From Priestia aryabhattai (lineage in GTDB: Bacteria; Bacillota; Bacilli; Bacillales; Bacillaceae_H): DNA of 64,000 nucleotides. Positions 20,009 through 29,001 of this stretch are shown here, in pieces. Under the pieces are notes generated by a model. It was not told the DNA's origin. It did not search any database and saw nothing but the letters and a program-made list of their open reading frames with translations. The DNA lies in NCBI RefSeq assembly GCF_023715685.1, contig NZ_JAMBOQ010000005.1, forward strand, positions 304,001 to 368,000, given 5' to 3'. Made by a program: the position numbers and the translations under genes. Position 1 is the first letter of the stretch. Each line of letters starts with the position of its first letter.

Positions 20009-20916
20009 AAAATGAGCGTTTTGTCATTACGGTCCCAGCTAGCTCTGCTAATTTAGGGCCAGGATTTGATTCCATTGGAGTGGCTTTATCTCGCTATTTA
20101 AGATTAACAGTAGAGCGTCATGACGAATGGATTTTTATCCCTGAAACAAAAGAAGTGCAAAGCATTCCCACAGGTACAGATAACTTAATGTATGAAGTGG
20201 CACAGGACGTGGCTCGTCAATTTAACATTGACCTTCCAAGTGCGAAGGTATCTGTTTGGAGCAACATTCCATTAGCAAGGGGACTTGGAAGCAGCGCATC
20301 GGCTATCGTAGCCGGAATCGAACTGGCAAATGTATTGTGTGACTTGCGTTTATCTAAAAGAGAAAAGCTTCGCATCAGCAGCTTAATGGAAGGACATCCC
20401 GATAACGTCAGCCCTTCTATTTATGGAGGAATTGTTGTTGGTTACCATCATGAAAATGAAACATATATTGCTCAAATACCTGAATTTGATGTCGATATCG
20501 TGATGGCTATTCCAGAATATGAATTAAAAACAACAGATGCCCGTGATGTGCTGCCTTCCGATATTAATTATCGCCATGCAGTAGAAGCTGGAGCAATCGG
20601 CAACATGCTAGTAGCAGCTCTGTTAAATAAAGATTTACCTCTGGTAGGCGAATTTATGGAGAAAGATTTATATCACGAACCTTATCGTATGAGGCTCGTG
20701 CCAGAGCTTTCTCTTGTGCGAAAAGAAGCAAAAGCTCTCGGCGCATACGGTGTGTCACTAAGCGGAGCCGGTCCGAGTGTGTTATGTTTAGCGCCAAAAG
20801 GAAAAGGAAAAGCGATTGCTGAACATATGTATGCTTTACTGCCGAACTGCGAAATAGATGTTTTACAAATTGATCGCAAAGGTGTATTTGTAGAAGCTGA
20901 AGTCACAACGAGCTAA
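20002..20916 (+). CDS. thrB: Homoserine kinase
   Basis: GHMP-family kinase that phosphorylates homoserine, supplying the substrate of ThrC. The ATP loop is [16 protein letters not shown] (about residues 88-103), with the N-terminal [15 protein letters not shown] and C-terminal [19 protein letters not shown] motifs. 304 residues, normal length. The ATG lies inside the end of thrC, so the three genes are translationally coupled. A strong terminator follows the gene. Confidence 0.97.
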   Translation: MLENERFVITVPASSANLGPGFDSIGVALSRYLRLTVERHDEWIFIPETKEVQSIPTGTDNLMYEVAQDVARQFNIDLPSAKVSVWSNIPLARGLGSSASAIVAGIELANVLCDLRLSKREKLRISSLMEGHPDNVSPSIYGGIVVGYHHENETYIAQIPEFDVDIVMAIPEYELKTTDARDVLPSDINYRHAVEAGAIGNMLVAALLNKDLPLVGEFMEKDLYHEPYRMRLVPELSLVRKEAKALGAYGVSLSGAGPSVLCLAPKGKGKAIAEHMYALLPNCEIDVLQIDRKGVFVEAEVTTS

Positions 20917-20917
20917 T

Positions 20918-20951
20918 AAAAAATCCTCATTCATTTGAATGAGGATTTTTT
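20918..20951 (+). terminator. Terminator of the hom-thrC-thrB operon
   Basis: AAAAAATCCTCATTC pairs perfectly with GAATGAGGATTTTTT across ATTT. Confidence 0.93.
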
Positions 20952-21004
20952 ATTAGCAAGCCCCAATGAAATGGGAAATTGCTTTTATAATAAAATCAAA
21001 GAGA

Positions 21005-21235
21005 TTAGAATACTTGTTCTACTTCAACTACACCAGGTACTTCTTCTAAAAGGGCACGTTCGATACCAGCTTTTAGCGTAATTGTTGAACTTGGGCAGCT
21101 TCCGCAAGCGCCTAAAAGACGTAACTTTACAATACCATCCTCTACGTCTACTAGCTCACAGTCTCCACCGTCGCGAAGTAAAAACGGACGAAGTTTTTCT
21201 AATACTTCTTGAACTTGCTCGTGCATTTCCGACAT
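21005..21235 (-). CDS. yutI: NifU-like C-terminal-domain protein YutI (Nfu)
   Basis: A 76-residue Nfu-type protein made of only the NifU C-terminal domain, thought to carry and deliver Fe-S clusters. The cluster-binding CxxC is ACGSCPSS, following the family pattern [26 protein letters not shown] precedes the ATG. It is divergent from yuzD and lies near yutM and yuzB, other Fe-S or redox proteins. Confidence 0.93.
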   Translation of the reverse strand: MSEMHEQVQEVLEKLRPFLLRDGGDCELVDVEDGIVKLRLLGACGSCPSSTITLKAGIERALLEEVPGVVEVEQVF

Positions 21236-21427
21236 AACTATCGACTCCTTTCTTCTACTCTTATTATAAACGGTCTTTCATGAAAAATCTATCGGAGTAT
21301 ACATGGTAATGTTACCTTAAAAGAAAAAGATGTGCAATGAATCAGTTTTGTGTAAAATAGTATTCAAATGAAGTAAAAGTGTTAATAATCGTACAGTTTG
21401 TATGTAAAGATTCAAGGGGGATGTGTT

Positions 21428-21754
21428 ATGCAATCAACTGAGGTAGAAGTGTGCATTTATGGAGCTGAAATTGTTTGTGCAAGCTGTGTTAACCTACCGT
21501 CTTCAAAAGACACCTATGATTGGCTAGAGGCAGCTATTTCTCGTAAATATCCGAATCAACCGTTTGTTATCACATATGTAGATATAAATGAGCCGCCTGC
21601 GGATCCGAAGAAAGAAGCCTTTGCCAAGCGTGTGATTGAGGAAAATTTATTCTATCCTGTAGTGGCCATTAATGGAGAAATTGTTGGTGAAGGAAATCCG
21701 AAATTAAAGCGCGTATTTGAGGAAATGGAGAAGTATGGTTTCCGCGCATCATAA
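21428..21754 (+). CDS. yuzD: YuzD-like DUF1462 thioredoxin-fold protein
   Basis: 108-residue protein of the DUF1462/YuzD family with a thioredoxin-like fold. It carries a CxxC at CASC near residue 19 and a cis-Pro-type region (VVAINGEIVGEGNP), but its redox role is unproven. The ATG at 21428 is preceded by AAGGGGG with seven bases spacing; the TTG at 21398 lacks a ribosome-binding site. It is opposite yutI and convergent with yutJ across a shared terminator. Confidence 0.82.
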   Translation: MQSTEVEVCIYGAEIVCASCVNLPSSKDTYDWLEAAISRKYPNQPFVITYVDINEPPADPKKEAFAKRVIEENLFYPVVAINGEIVGEGNPKLKRVFEEMEKYGFRAS

Positions 21755-21756
21755 CG

Positions 21757-21798
21757 AAAAAAGCCGTTAGATTGTCAGTCATCTAACGGCTTTTTTTT
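21757..21798. terminator. Bidirectional terminator between yuzD and yutJ
   Basis: AAAAAAGCCGTTAGA pairs perfectly with TCTAACGGCTTTTTT; the yutJ stop lies at its right edge. Confidence 0.93.
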
Positions 21799-22861
21799 AT
21801 CCACTGTGGTGTTTATACATCCAAAGAATACCTGATTTTAATAATCGAGCTACGCGCCCTGTAATCGGACGTTCGGCAACTAAGCCAAACCCATGCTTTT
21901 TGCCTAATGAACCAAGTATGCCTTTTAATTTAATGGTTGGCAATTCATCAGGAAGCGCTTCGCCTTTCCAGCGGTGAAGAAGTACTTGGACAATTTGTTC
22001 AGCCTGACCTTCTGCAAGCTGAGCACTTGGTGCATGCGGTAAGCTTGCGCAGTCACCTAAAATGTAGACATTTTCATCGTCAGGCAAGTTATGGTATTTT
22101 GTTAATACGACTCGTCCTTGAGGATCCTTTTCTACGTCTAAATCGCGTACCACTTTATTTGGCTGAATGCCTGCTGTCCACACAATTGCATCGCTTTGAA
22201 TGGGCTCATCATGATTATAAAGAATGTTAGGTTCTACTTTTGTAATATTAGCACTATTTACAATTTCGACACCGTTTGAAGTAAACCAAGTTTGAACGTA
22301 ATTGCTTAAACGTTCTGGGAAAGCAGATAGAATTAATTTACCGCGGTCAAATAAGATAATTCTTAAATCAGGTCGGCTTTCTCTGAGCTCACTTGCTAGT
22401 TCTACTCCGCTTAATCCAGCTCCTACAATTGAAACAGTCGCGTGGGCTGGCAAGTTGTTTAATGTCTGATAAGTTGCTCGTGAAGCATCAATGGATTGAA
22501 TGCTGTATGTATGCTCAAGAGCACCGGGAACCCCATGATATTTATCTTCGCATCCGAGTCCTACAATCAGGTCATCGTAAGCAATCATTTGATTATCGAC
22601 ATAGACACATTTCTCTTTCAGGTCTATGCGTTTTACACAGCCGTAGCGAATTTTTAAGCGAGGGTGTTCAGGAAAAGCAACACGGACATGCTGATCAGAG
22701 ATTGTTCCAGCTGCAAGTGCATAGAATTCAGTTTTTAGTGAGTGATAAGGTGCTTTATCAATAAGCGTTACTTCTACATCGTTAGGCAAGTGATTCGGAA
22801 AAAGGCGCTGCAAAACGCGCATACCACCGTATCCGCCGCCCAGTATGACAAGGTTCTTCAT
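21797..22861 (-). CDS. yutJ: Type II NADH dehydrogenase-like FAD oxidoreductase YutJ
   Basis: Peripheral-membrane flavoprotein of the NDH-2 family, 354 residues. The FAD motif is ILGGGYGGMRVL at the N-terminus; the NAD site is VSIVGAGLSGVELASE at about residues 145-160; the second FAD motif is VYILGDCAS. NDH-2 enzymes pass electrons from NADH to menaquinone without proton pumping. The ATG at 22861 is used because AAAGGGG lies ahead of it; the longer frame starting at 22888 has no ribosome-binding site. A paralogue, yumB, lies 4 kb downstream. Confidence 0.85.
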   Translation of the reverse strand: MKNLVILGGGYGGMRVLQRLFPNHLPNDVEVTLIDKAPYHSLKTEFYALAAGTISDQHVRVAFPEHPRLKIRYGCVKRIDLKEKCVYVDNQMIAYDDLIVGLGCEDKYHGVPGALEHTYSIQSIDASRATYQTLNNLPAHATVSIVGAGLSGVELASELRESRPDLRIILFDRGKLILSAFPERLSNYVQTWFTSNGVEIVNSANITKVEPNILYNHDEPIQSDAIVWTAGIQPNKVVRDLDVEKDPQGRVVLTKYHNLPDDENVYILGDCASLPHAPSAQLAEGQAEQIVQVLLHRWKGEALPDELPTIKLKGILGSLGKKHGFGLVAERPITGRVARLLKSGILWMYKHHSG

Positions 22862-23187
22862 GTGAATTTCCCCTTTAGCTTCATGCATTTTTGTTTTCTC
22901 TCTATTATTCTTGCTTTTAAGAATAGAGGGTACAAATTACCGTTAATAAGGATGGTTGCCAAAAAGTTATGAAAGGCTATATAAGATAACATATTTTACT
23001 TAAATAATAATTTAATATAACCTCGTTTGGTTTTCTATACATAAAAGTATAACTAAATTAATAAAAAACCACAATATGTTTCAACATAATTTCAAGCCAC
23101 CCCCGTAATAAAGCTTTACTTGTGCATTTTTTGAAAAAAGTCTTTAGTGCTAAAAAGCGTGTGCAAAATGAACGTGAATTTCTAAAG
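22862..23187. other. Intergenic region yutJ / yuzB
   Basis: About 330 bp of AT-rich sequence between the divergent yutJ and yuzB. No ORF with a ribosome-binding site and no strong hairpin is seen. It must carry the yutJ promoter on the minus strand; I cannot place it. Confidence 0.4.
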
Positions 23188-23216
23188 TTGACGTTGAAAA
23201 TGAAAGGAGATAGGAT
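23188..23216 (+). promoter_or_regulatory. Sigma-A promoter of yuzB
   Basis: TTGACG (23188-23193), 17-bp spacer, TAGGAT (23211-23216), about 27 bp before the yuzB start. Confidence 0.65.
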
Positions 23217-23242
23217 AAACTAATAGTAGAGAGGTGAAAAAC

Positions 23243-23482
23243 GTGATACAGCCAATTATTGAATTTTGCGTTAGCAATTTAGCCAGCGGTTCTCAAACAG
23301 CTTTAGAAAAGCTTGAAAAAGATCCAAATCTAGATATTATTGAATACGGATGTTTAGGTTATTGCGGAAAATGTTCACAATCTTTATTTGCCTTAGTAAA
23401 CGGAGAGATTGTTACGGCGGAAACACCTGAGCAGCTAGTAGATAATATCTACATTCATTTAGAAGAAAACCCAATGTTTTAA
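23243..23482 (+). CDS. yuzB: YuzB family protein (DUF1450)
   Basis: Small cysteine-bearing protein of 79 residues (family DUF1450/YuzB) with an N-terminal FCVSNLASG and the cluster [12 protein letters not shown], arranged like a thioredoxin-fold ferredoxin with fewer Cys. The function is unknown; a metal or redox role is inferred. The second GTG at 23243 is chosen as start since GAGGTG is six bases upstream and the N-terminus then aligns with B. subtilis YuzB. Preceded by a good promoter and followed by a terminator. Confidence 0.82.
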   Translation: MIQPIIEFCVSNLASGSQTALEKLEKDPNLDIIEYGCLGYCGKCSQSLFALVNGEIVTAETPEQLVDNIYIHLEENPMF

Positions 23483-23548
23483 ACTATCCCCGCTGTCGTA
23501 TCCCTTTTTATCAGGAGATGGACAAGAGGCTAATAGAATAGATGATGT

Positions 23549-23576
23549 AAGCACGGCTAGTTTTACCGTGCTTTTT
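23549..23576 (+). terminator. Terminator downstream of yuzB
   Basis: AAGCACGG pairs with CCGTGCTT, followed by T residues. Confidence 0.75.
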
Positions 23577-23670
23577 ATGCATTTTTGAGCAAATATCTGC
23601 GCTTTAACCATCCTCTTTGCAATCATAATGCTTATTTTGTTTTTTAATACTCCAAAGGAGGACAAAATAA

Positions 23671-23697
23671 AAAACCCCTTAATCTTTATGATTAAGG
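23671..23697 (-). other. Terminator-like hairpin on the minus strand before dapF
   Basis: CCTTAATC (23677-23684) and GATTAAGG (23690-23697) form an 8-bp stem. Read on the minus strand it is followed by GGTTTTTT, as in a terminator, but no minus-strand gene lies upstream of it. It may stop antisense RNA from dapF or be a structured part of the dapF leader. Confidence 0.4.
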
Positions 23698-23782
23698 AGC
23701 TAAAAAACGGGGGATGATATTATTGTGTACAAAAGAGAATCACTTTATACTAGAGCTACATAAAAAAATAATGGGTGATAAA

Positions 23783-24637
23783 ATGAAAAATTTTCAGTTT
23801 ACAAAAATGCATGCGCTTGGCAACAACTATATCTACGTAAATATGTTTGAAGAACATATAGAAGAGCAAGAGTTAGCGCCGCTTGCTGTAAAAGTCTCAA
23901 ATGTTTATACGGGAATCGGATCGGATGGAATGATTCTTATTTGTCCATCTGAACGTGCAGATGTGAAAATGCGCGTATTTAATAATGACGGCTCTGAAGC
24001 AAAAAACTGCGGAAACGGTTTAAGATGTGTAGCTAAATATTCATATGAACATAATTTAGTAACAAGCGAAAGATTTTTTATCGAAACGCTTTCTGGAATT
24101 GTAGAAGCAACGGTGCATCCACAAGGTAATGAAGTTCCAGAAGTAACAATCGATATGGGAGAGCCTATTTTAGCTAGAGAACAAATTCCAATGACGGGAG
24201 CAAGCCAACACCAAGTTGTTGATGAAGAGATGGAGTTTGGAAAAGAACGGTTAAAAGGGACGGCTGTATCAATGGGAAATCCTCACGTCGTCTTTTACGT
24301 AAATGATATTGAACAAGCGCCCCTTACTACATTAGGTCCTGTGGTTGAAAAAGATTCGCGTTTCCCAGAAGGAGTGAACGTTGAATTTGTCGAGGTAGTG
24401 AACGAAAGCGAGCTGAACTTTCGTGTATGGGAAAGAGGTTCGGGTATCACTCAAGCATGTGGGACAGGAGCATGCGCTGCCGTTGTTTCTTCTGTGTTAA
24501 ATGAGAAGACGAAAAAAGATGTTCCTACTGTCGTACACCTCGCTGGAGGAGATTTAACGATTGTTTGGCAAAATAAAGGCAATGTGCTAATGACAGGTCC
24601 AGCCAATGTGATTTGTGACGGCACATATTATTATTAA
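23783..24637 (+). CDS. dapF: Diaminopimelate epimerase
   Basis: PLP-independent epimerase converting LL- to meso-diaminopimelate for lysine and peptidoglycan synthesis. Both catalytic cysteines are present: [15 protein letters not shown] and ACGTGACAA. The start at 23783 gives 284 residues, the B. subtilis length, with GGGTG just upstream. ATG 23771 and an upstream TTG at 23714 are less likely. The [20 protein letters not shown]-terminus is typical. It lies between yuzB and yutM. Confidence 0.96.
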   Translation: MKNFQFTKMHALGNNYIYVNMFEEHIEEQELAPLAVKVSNVYTGIGSDGMILICPSERADVKMRVFNNDGSEAKNCGNGLRCVAKYSYEHNLVTSERFFIETLSGIVEATVHPQGNEVPEVTIDMGEPILAREQIPMTGASQHQVVDEEMEFGKERLKGTAVSMGNPHVVFYVNDIEQAPLTTLGPVVEKDSRFPEGVNVEFVEVVNESELNFRVWERGSGITQACGTGACAAVVSSVLNEKTKKDVPTVVHLAGGDLTIVWQNKGNVLMTGPANVICDGTYYY

Positions 24638-24657
24638 AAAATGAAGAAGCAGACGAT

Positions 24658-24686
24658 TTGTCGTCACAGACATTTCGTCGTATACT
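24658..24686 (+). promoter_or_regulatory. Sigma-A promoter of yutM
   Basis: TTGTCG (24658-24663), 17-bp spacer, TATACT (24681-24686), 26 bp before the ATG. A small dyad GACGA-TTTG-TCGTC overlaps the -35 box. Confidence 0.7.
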
Positions 24687-24712
24687 AAACAAAAAAGGAG
24701 GTCTGTTTAAAA

Positions 24713-25078
24713 ATGAGTCAAGATATCCTAACAATTACAGAAGCTGCAAGCTTTCAAATAAAAGATATGATGAAAGAACATGAAGAAGAAAATGCTTATT
24801 TACGTGTTAATGTAAATGGAGGAGGCTGTTCAGGTCTTTCTTACGGCATGGGTTTTGCTCACGAAGTAAATGAAAACGATACGCTGTTTGAACAACATGG
24901 CATTAAGATTCTTGTAGATAGCGAAAGTGCTCCAATTTTAAAAGATGTAAAAATTGATTACAAGCAATCTATGCTAGGCGGAGGGTTTACAATTGATAAT
25001 CCGAACGCCATTGCAGCATGCGGCTGTGGCTCTTCTTTCCGTACAGCGAGCAACGCAGGTGCTCCCGAAGAGTGCTAA
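24713..25078 (+). CDS. yutM: A-type Fe-S carrier / IscA-like protein YutM
   Basis: 121-residue HesB/IscA-family protein that binds and transfers Fe-S clusters or iron. The three conserved cysteines are in GGGCSGLSYG and the C-terminal ACGCGSSF. AAAGGAGG precedes the ATG, and a good sigma-A promoter lies just upstream. It probably takes clusters from SufBCD and passes them to targets such as LipA or CysH; that link is inferred from the family. Single gene with its own terminator. Confidence 0.93.
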   Translation: MSQDILTITEAASFQIKDMMKEHEEENAYLRVNVNGGGCSGLSYGMGFAHEVNENDTLFEQHGIKILVDSESAPILKDVKIDYKQSMLGGGFTIDNPNAIAACGCGSSFRTASNAGAPEEC

Positions 25079-25093
25079 GTATATTTTTAAAGA

Positions 25094-25132
25094 AAAGCTT
25101 TTTTCACCTCATCTGGTGAAGAAAGCTTTTTT
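25094..25132 (+). terminator. Terminator after yutM
   Basis: 15-bp stem (AAAGCTTTTTTCACC with GGTGAAGAAAGCTTT) and T residues. Confidence 0.88.
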
Positions 25133-25172
25133 AGTGAGAAATTTTTGCATGTAACATCATCTACCAAAGTCG

Positions 25173-25201
25173 TTGACTGAATAATCAGTCTTTTTTATAC
25201 T
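25173..25201 (+). promoter_or_regulatory. Promoter with embedded TetR/FadR-like dyad before an unknown gene
   Basis: TTGACT (25173-25178), 17-bp spacer, TATACT (25196-25201) make a strong sigma-A promoter. The -35 box and spacer contain the dyad GACTGA-ATAA-TCAGTC. Around its core TGA-ATAA-TCA it matches the B. subtilis FadR consensus TGAATGAMTANTCATTCA at about 15 of 18 positions. A run of T follows the dyad, so it could alternatively act as a small terminator behind yutM. Confidence 0.6.
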
Positions 25202-25227
25202 CAATAAAAAAGAGGAGATGAACGGAT

Positions 25228-25746
25228 TTGGTAGATGCGACTCGTTACGACGTGGAACAAGTAGGAGGGTACGGAAGTTTTCGTAAAAAAAACACCTTGC
25301 CTATTCTATGGAAGGGTTTTATAAATTGGTTAAAACTTGAAAATAGGAAAATGGAGTTTAAGGATGCAAAAAGTATTCACTTCAGTGAATCACATTTATT
25401 TGTTCAACATTTGCCTTTCTCCTCAGGTGAAGTCTGTCATCAAAACTCGTCCTCTACGCCCCTTAACCATTCTGAACCTTACATTCGCTATTATGAGAAT
25501 GCTAGCGCATCTTTGGCCGCAAGCTACGGAGCAGTTGAAGGGGAGCATATTCTACTTATTGAACGTATTTTCGGTCAATCAGAGGTAGTAAAATATTTAA
25601 GCAAGCTCGAAGGCTTGAAGGCCTACAGAATGAGCGTAACTAGTCAAAAAGGGAACCATTCATTTTATGAAATCTGTTTAATAAGCAGTGATGCAGAAAT
25701 GATGAGTGAAATCATTCACCGAATGGTTACACCAATCGAGCAATAA
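25228..25746 (+). CDS. Hypothetical protein of unknown family
   Basis: 172-residue soluble protein that I do not recognise. It has no signal peptide, membrane segment or cofactor motif. The N-terminal third is basic and contains KGFINWLKLENRK; the middle contains SSSTPLNHSEPYIRYYENASASLAASYGA; the C-terminal 70 residues look like a compact alpha/beta domain. The start is a TTG at 25228, ten bases from GGAG. An overlapping ATG at 25218 in another frame yields only 22 codons. It has its own strong promoter with an operator-like dyad and its own terminator, so it is expressed as a regulated single gene. Confidence 0.6.
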   Translation: MVDATRYDVEQVGGYGSFRKKNTLPILWKGFINWLKLENRKMEFKDAKSIHFSESHLFVQHLPFSSGEVCHQNSSSTPLNHSEPYIRYYENASASLAASYGAVEGEHILLIERIFGQSEVVKYLSKLEGLKAYRMSVTSQKGNHSFYEICLISSDAEMMSEIIHRMVTPIEQ

Positions 25747-25774
25747 AAAAAGCAGGCGAGAGCCTGCTTTTTTT
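25745..25774. terminator. Bidirectional terminator between the unknown gene and yumC
   Basis: AAAAAAAGCAGGC pairs perfectly with GCCTGCTTTTTTT across GAGA; the yumC stop codon lies in its right arm. Confidence 0.93.
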
Positions 25775-26765
25775 ATGAGAACATTGACGTACTGTGCATA
25801 GGCTGTAAGCGAGCCTTTGGATCAATATATGCTTTAGCGTTATTAACGGCAGTCGGACCTTCGCCAAATCCTGCCACGATGAGTTTTACTTTTCCATCAT
25901 ATGTGCAGACATCACCTGCTGCATAAATGCCAGGAATATTTGTTTCTTGTTTTGAGTTAACAACAATTGCATTTTTCTCTAAATCTAAGTCCCATTCTTT
26001 AATCGGACCTAGAGAAGAAACAAATCCAAAGTTTACAATAACATCATCTACGTCTACGACTGTTTTTTCTTCACCTTTTGTATTTTCTAAAACAACTTGT
26101 GTGATGCGGTCATCTCCAATAAATTCAACCGGTACATATGGTGTTTTAATGTCAACTGAAGAATTAAGTAAGTTTTCTACGCTATGTTCATGAGCTCGGA
26201 ATTTGTCTCGGCGGTGCGTTAACGTTACTTTTTCTGCAATAGGCTCTAACATAAGAGACCAGTCTACAGCAGAGTCCCCGCCTCCGCATACTAATACTTT
26301 GCGGCCTTTGAATTTATTCATATCATCCACAAAATAATGAAGGTTCGCTTGCTCGAACTGTTCTGCATTTTCTAGTTCAATTTTACGGGGCTTGAATGCA
26401 CCGTTTCCAGCTGTAATAATAATTGTTTTTGAATAGTGGACTTCAGAATTAGTGGTTAATCGAAATACGCCGTCCGCTTGTTTTTCTACCTTTTCTACTG
26501 CTTGCTCTAGCGCAACTGCAGGTTTAAATTGATCCATTTGCTCTTTTAGGTTATTGACTAATTCTTGAGCGCGTACTTTTGGAAAACCAGCTACATCATA
26601 AATATATTTTTCAGGATATAAAGCAGAAAGCTGTCCACCAAGCTGTGGTAAGCTTTCGATAATTTTTACGCTTGCTTGACGCATACCGCCATAAAATGCT
26701 GTAAATAAGCCTGTAGGGCCGCCTCCGATGATGGTAATATCATATACTTGTTTATCTTCTTTCAT
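25773..26765 (-). CDS. yumC: Ferredoxin/flavodoxin-NADP+ reductase YumC (thioredoxin-reductase-like)
   Basis: FAD enzyme of 330 residues that moves electrons between NADPH and ferredoxin or flavodoxin. FAD motif [18 protein letters not shown] at the N-terminus; NADP motif [13 protein letters not shown] in the middle; the C-terminal FAD site is [13 protein letters not shown]. It lacks the CxxC of thioredoxin reductases, as expected for this family. AGAGGTGA precedes the ATG. It stands alone and could supply reductant for Fe-S proteins nearby (inference). Confidence 0.93.
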   Translation of the reverse strand: MKEDKQVYDITIIGGGPTGLFTAFYGGMRQASVKIIESLPQLGGQLSALYPEKYIYDVAGFPKVRAQELVNNLKEQMDQFKPAVALEQAVEKVEKQADGVFRLTTNSEVHYSKTIIITAGNGAFKPRKIELENAEQFEQANLHYFVDDMNKFKGRKVLVCGGGDSAVDWSLMLEPIAEKVTLTHRRDKFRAHEHSVENLLNSSVDIKTPYVPVEFIGDDRITQVVLENTKGEEKTVVDVDDVIVNFGFVSSLGPIKEWDLDLEKNAIVVNSKQETNIPGIYAAGDVCTYDGKVKLIVAGFGEGPTAVNNAKAYIDPKARLQPMHSTSMFS

Positions 26766-27258
26766 TTATAATCACCTCTAGATTGTTCTGTGCCAATGCA
26801 TATTCTACTTTATGATAGCATAGTAAATTATAAAATATCATTAAAACACGCTGGAATGTTTGAGAAACTTTCTCAACTTAAAGATCAGTATTTGCAATCA
26901 TTAACATAACCACACGTTTTGGTCAAATATAAAACTGGGCATACAGGAAAGTAATTGAAAATTTAAAAGCTTGTAAATACAAAGTGAAGGGTTGAAAAAC
27001 CGATTAAAAAAGCATAAGATGTTTGTGTAAATCAAGCTAGGACTTATGCTTACATTTTTTTGAAAAAGAAAAAATGTATTTTTTTAAAAAAGAACGTGAA
27101 GTGATTCACATTATTTTTCTTATATGAATAATAAATGGATAACGATGATCGTTCTTGCTCAAACTAACATAAAAAAGCAAACCAAATAAAATTGCTCTTA
27201 TCATTATATTTGTAAGACATACTTGTGACTATAACTAAAAAAGGTGGATGACATTCCT
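26766..27258. other. Long divergent intergenic region yumC / yumB
   Basis: Nearly 500 bp without a credible ORF. It holds a hairpin AGCATAAG/CTTATGCT (27011-27018 with 27043-27050) followed by a T run on the plus strand, which could end a short unannotated RNA since no plus-strand gene precedes it. It also holds a Rex-like dyad at 27095-27111. The promoters of yumC and yumB must also lie here. Confidence 0.5.
27095..27111 (+). promoter_or_regulatory. Possible Rex operator upstream of yumB
   Basis: GTGAA (27096-27100), four bases, TTCAC (27105-27109) and an A match the core of the Rex consensus TTGTGAANNNNTTCACAA; only the outermost T/A positions differ. Rex senses NADH/NAD+ and represses respiratory and NADH dehydrogenase genes in Bacillus, so the target is apt. 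Confidence 0.5.
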
Positions 27259-28473
27259 ATGAAAAAGCCTAAAATCGTCATTTTGGGTGCCGGGTATGGC
27301 GGCATTATGACAATTGTTAACTTACAAAAGAAACTGGGTGCTAGCGATGCGGAAATTGTTTTAGTAAATAAAAACGATTACCATTACGAAACGACATGGC
27401 TTCATGAAGTATCAGCAGGTACAATTCATCAAGATCGCTCTCGTGTTCCTGTTAAAAATTTAATTAACACAAATAAGGTTACATTTATTAAAGACACGGT
27501 CGTAGATATTAAGTTAGATGAAAAGCGTGTTCTTCTTGAAAACAGTGAGCTAACGTACGATTATTTAGTAGTTGCCTTAGGATATGAAGCAGAAACTTTC
27601 GGAATTAAAGGTTTAAAAGAACATGCATTTACCATTACGAGCATTAATGCAGCACGTCAAATTCGTGAGCATATTGATTATGTGTTTGCGACATACAACA
27701 ATGAAGTGGAAAAAAGAGACGAACTTCTGACAATTATTGTTGGAGGTGCTGGCTTTACCGGCATTGAATTTGTGGGAGAATTAGCAAATCGAGTCCCTCA
27801 GCTTTGCAAAGAATTTGATATTCCGCGTGAAAAAGTACGCGTTATTTGTGTAGAAGCAGCGCCTACGGCTTTACCTGGTTTTGATCCAGAACTTGTAGAA
27901 TATGCGGTAACACAACTAGAGCGAAAAGGAATCGAGTTCAAGATCGGAACAGCGATTAAAGAGTGTACAGAAGAAGGAATTATTGTATCAAAAGATGACC
28001 AAGTAGAAGAAATTAAATCAGCAACAGTTGTATGGGCTGCAGGTGTTCGAGGCAGTCATTTGATTGAAAAAGCTGGGTTTGAAAACATGCGCGGACGTGT
28101 AAAAGTAAGCAACAGCTTGCTGGCACCAGGACATGAAGATGTGTTTGTTATTGGAGATTGTTCACTAATGATTAACCCGGAAACAGAACGTCCTTACCCA
28201 CCTACAGCTCAAATTGCTATGCAGCAAGGCGGTACATGCGCTGAAAATATTAGCCTTTTGATGAAAGGTCAAAAAGAATTAAGTGAGTTCAAACCAGATA
28301 TTAAAGGAACGGTATGTTCGTTAGGGCATGATGACGCAATTGGCGTTGTATACGGTCGAAAACTATTTGGTTCAAGCGCATCTTTTATGAAAAAAGTTGT
28401 TGATAATCGCTCGCTTTTCCTTCAAGGCGGAGCAGGTCTTGTATTGAAAAAGGGAAAATTTAATTTCTTTTAA
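27259..28473 (+). CDS. yumB: Type II NADH dehydrogenase YumB
   Basis: Single-subunit NADH:menaquinone oxidoreductase of the NDH-2 family, 404 residues, acting at the inner face of the membrane. FAD motif [11 protein letters not shown] at the start, NADH motif [15 protein letters not shown] near residue 162, second FAD site [10 protein letters not shown] and quinone-site segment [11 protein letters not shown]. The ATG at 27259 is favoured because it gives the canonical N-terminus; the GTG at 27244 falls inside the AAGGTGG ribosome-binding site. A Rex-like site upstream suggests redox control. A strong terminator follows. Confidence 0.92.
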   Translation: MKKPKIVILGAGYGGIMTIVNLQKKLGASDAEIVLVNKNDYHYETTWLHEVSAGTIHQDRSRVPVKNLINTNKVTFIKDTVVDIKLDEKRVLLENSELTYDYLVVALGYEAETFGIKGLKEHAFTITSINAARQIREHIDYVFATYNNEVEKRDELLTIIVGGAGFTGIEFVGELANRVPQLCKEFDIPREKVRVICVEAAPTALPGFDPELVEYAVTQLERKGIEFKIGTAIKECTEEGIIVSKDDQVEEIKSATVVWAAGVRGSHLIEKAGFENMRGRVKVSNSLLAPGHEDVFVIGDCSLMINPETERPYPPTAQIAMQQGGTCAENISLLMKGQKELSEFKPDIKGTVCSLGHDDAIGVVYGRKLFGSSASFMKKVVDNRSLFLQGGAGLVLKKGKFNFF

Positions 28474-28476
28474 AAC

Positions 28477-28512
28477 AAAAAGCAAAAGGTCTTTAAACCT
28501 TTTGCTTTTTTT
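28477..28512 (+). terminator. Terminator after yumB
   Basis: AAAAAGCAAAAGGT pairs with ACCTTTTGCTTTTT across CTTTAA. Confidence 0.93.
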
Positions 28513-28596
28513 GGTATTAACTTACTTTTCTGTGATTGACGCCTTCATTACTCTTAAGTAAACTGAAAGTATAAAGAGTAACGGAGGCGAAAAGCA

Positions 28597-28920
28597 ATGG
28601 AAATGAGTGTGCCTGTACTAATTATCTCCATCTTGCTGTTTTTTGTTTTGTTTTTTGGAATCGGTTTCTTATTAAATATGCTGCTTCGCATGTCTTGGAT
28701 TATGGCCATTATTTATCCCGTGATTTTTATTTTTATTATTGATGATGTACGGGCAGTTGATTACATTCAACATCCCGCTCAATCCTTTCAGCAGCTAGGG
28801 GAAAAAGTGCTATCTTTAGCTACAGCTGACATCGCGATTTTAATGGCAGGGTTTGTAGGTGCACTAGCTTCCGGCATTACCATTAAATCTTTACGAACAA
28901 GAGGGTACCAAATGTTTTAA
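28597..28920 (+). CDS. yuiB: YuiB-like membrane protein
   Basis: 107-residue integral membrane protein with about three hydrophobic segments (residues 5-27, 32-48, 78-94) and a short soluble stretch with DDVRAVDYIQHP. Function unknown; the place between yumB and yuiC matches B. subtilis yuiB. GGAGG precedes the ATG. Confidence 0.75.
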   Translation: MEMSVPVLIISILLFFVLFFGIGFLLNMLLRMSWIMAIIYPVIFIFIIDDVRAVDYIQHPAQSFQQLGEKVLSLATADIAILMAGFVGALASGITIKSLRTRGYQMF

Positions 28921-29001
28921 ATGTAAATTCTTCTCGCAAACGAATAATTTGTTTTTATGTTGGAAACAAATAGATTCGTGAGAGGAGTTGTGGAAATCAC
29001 A

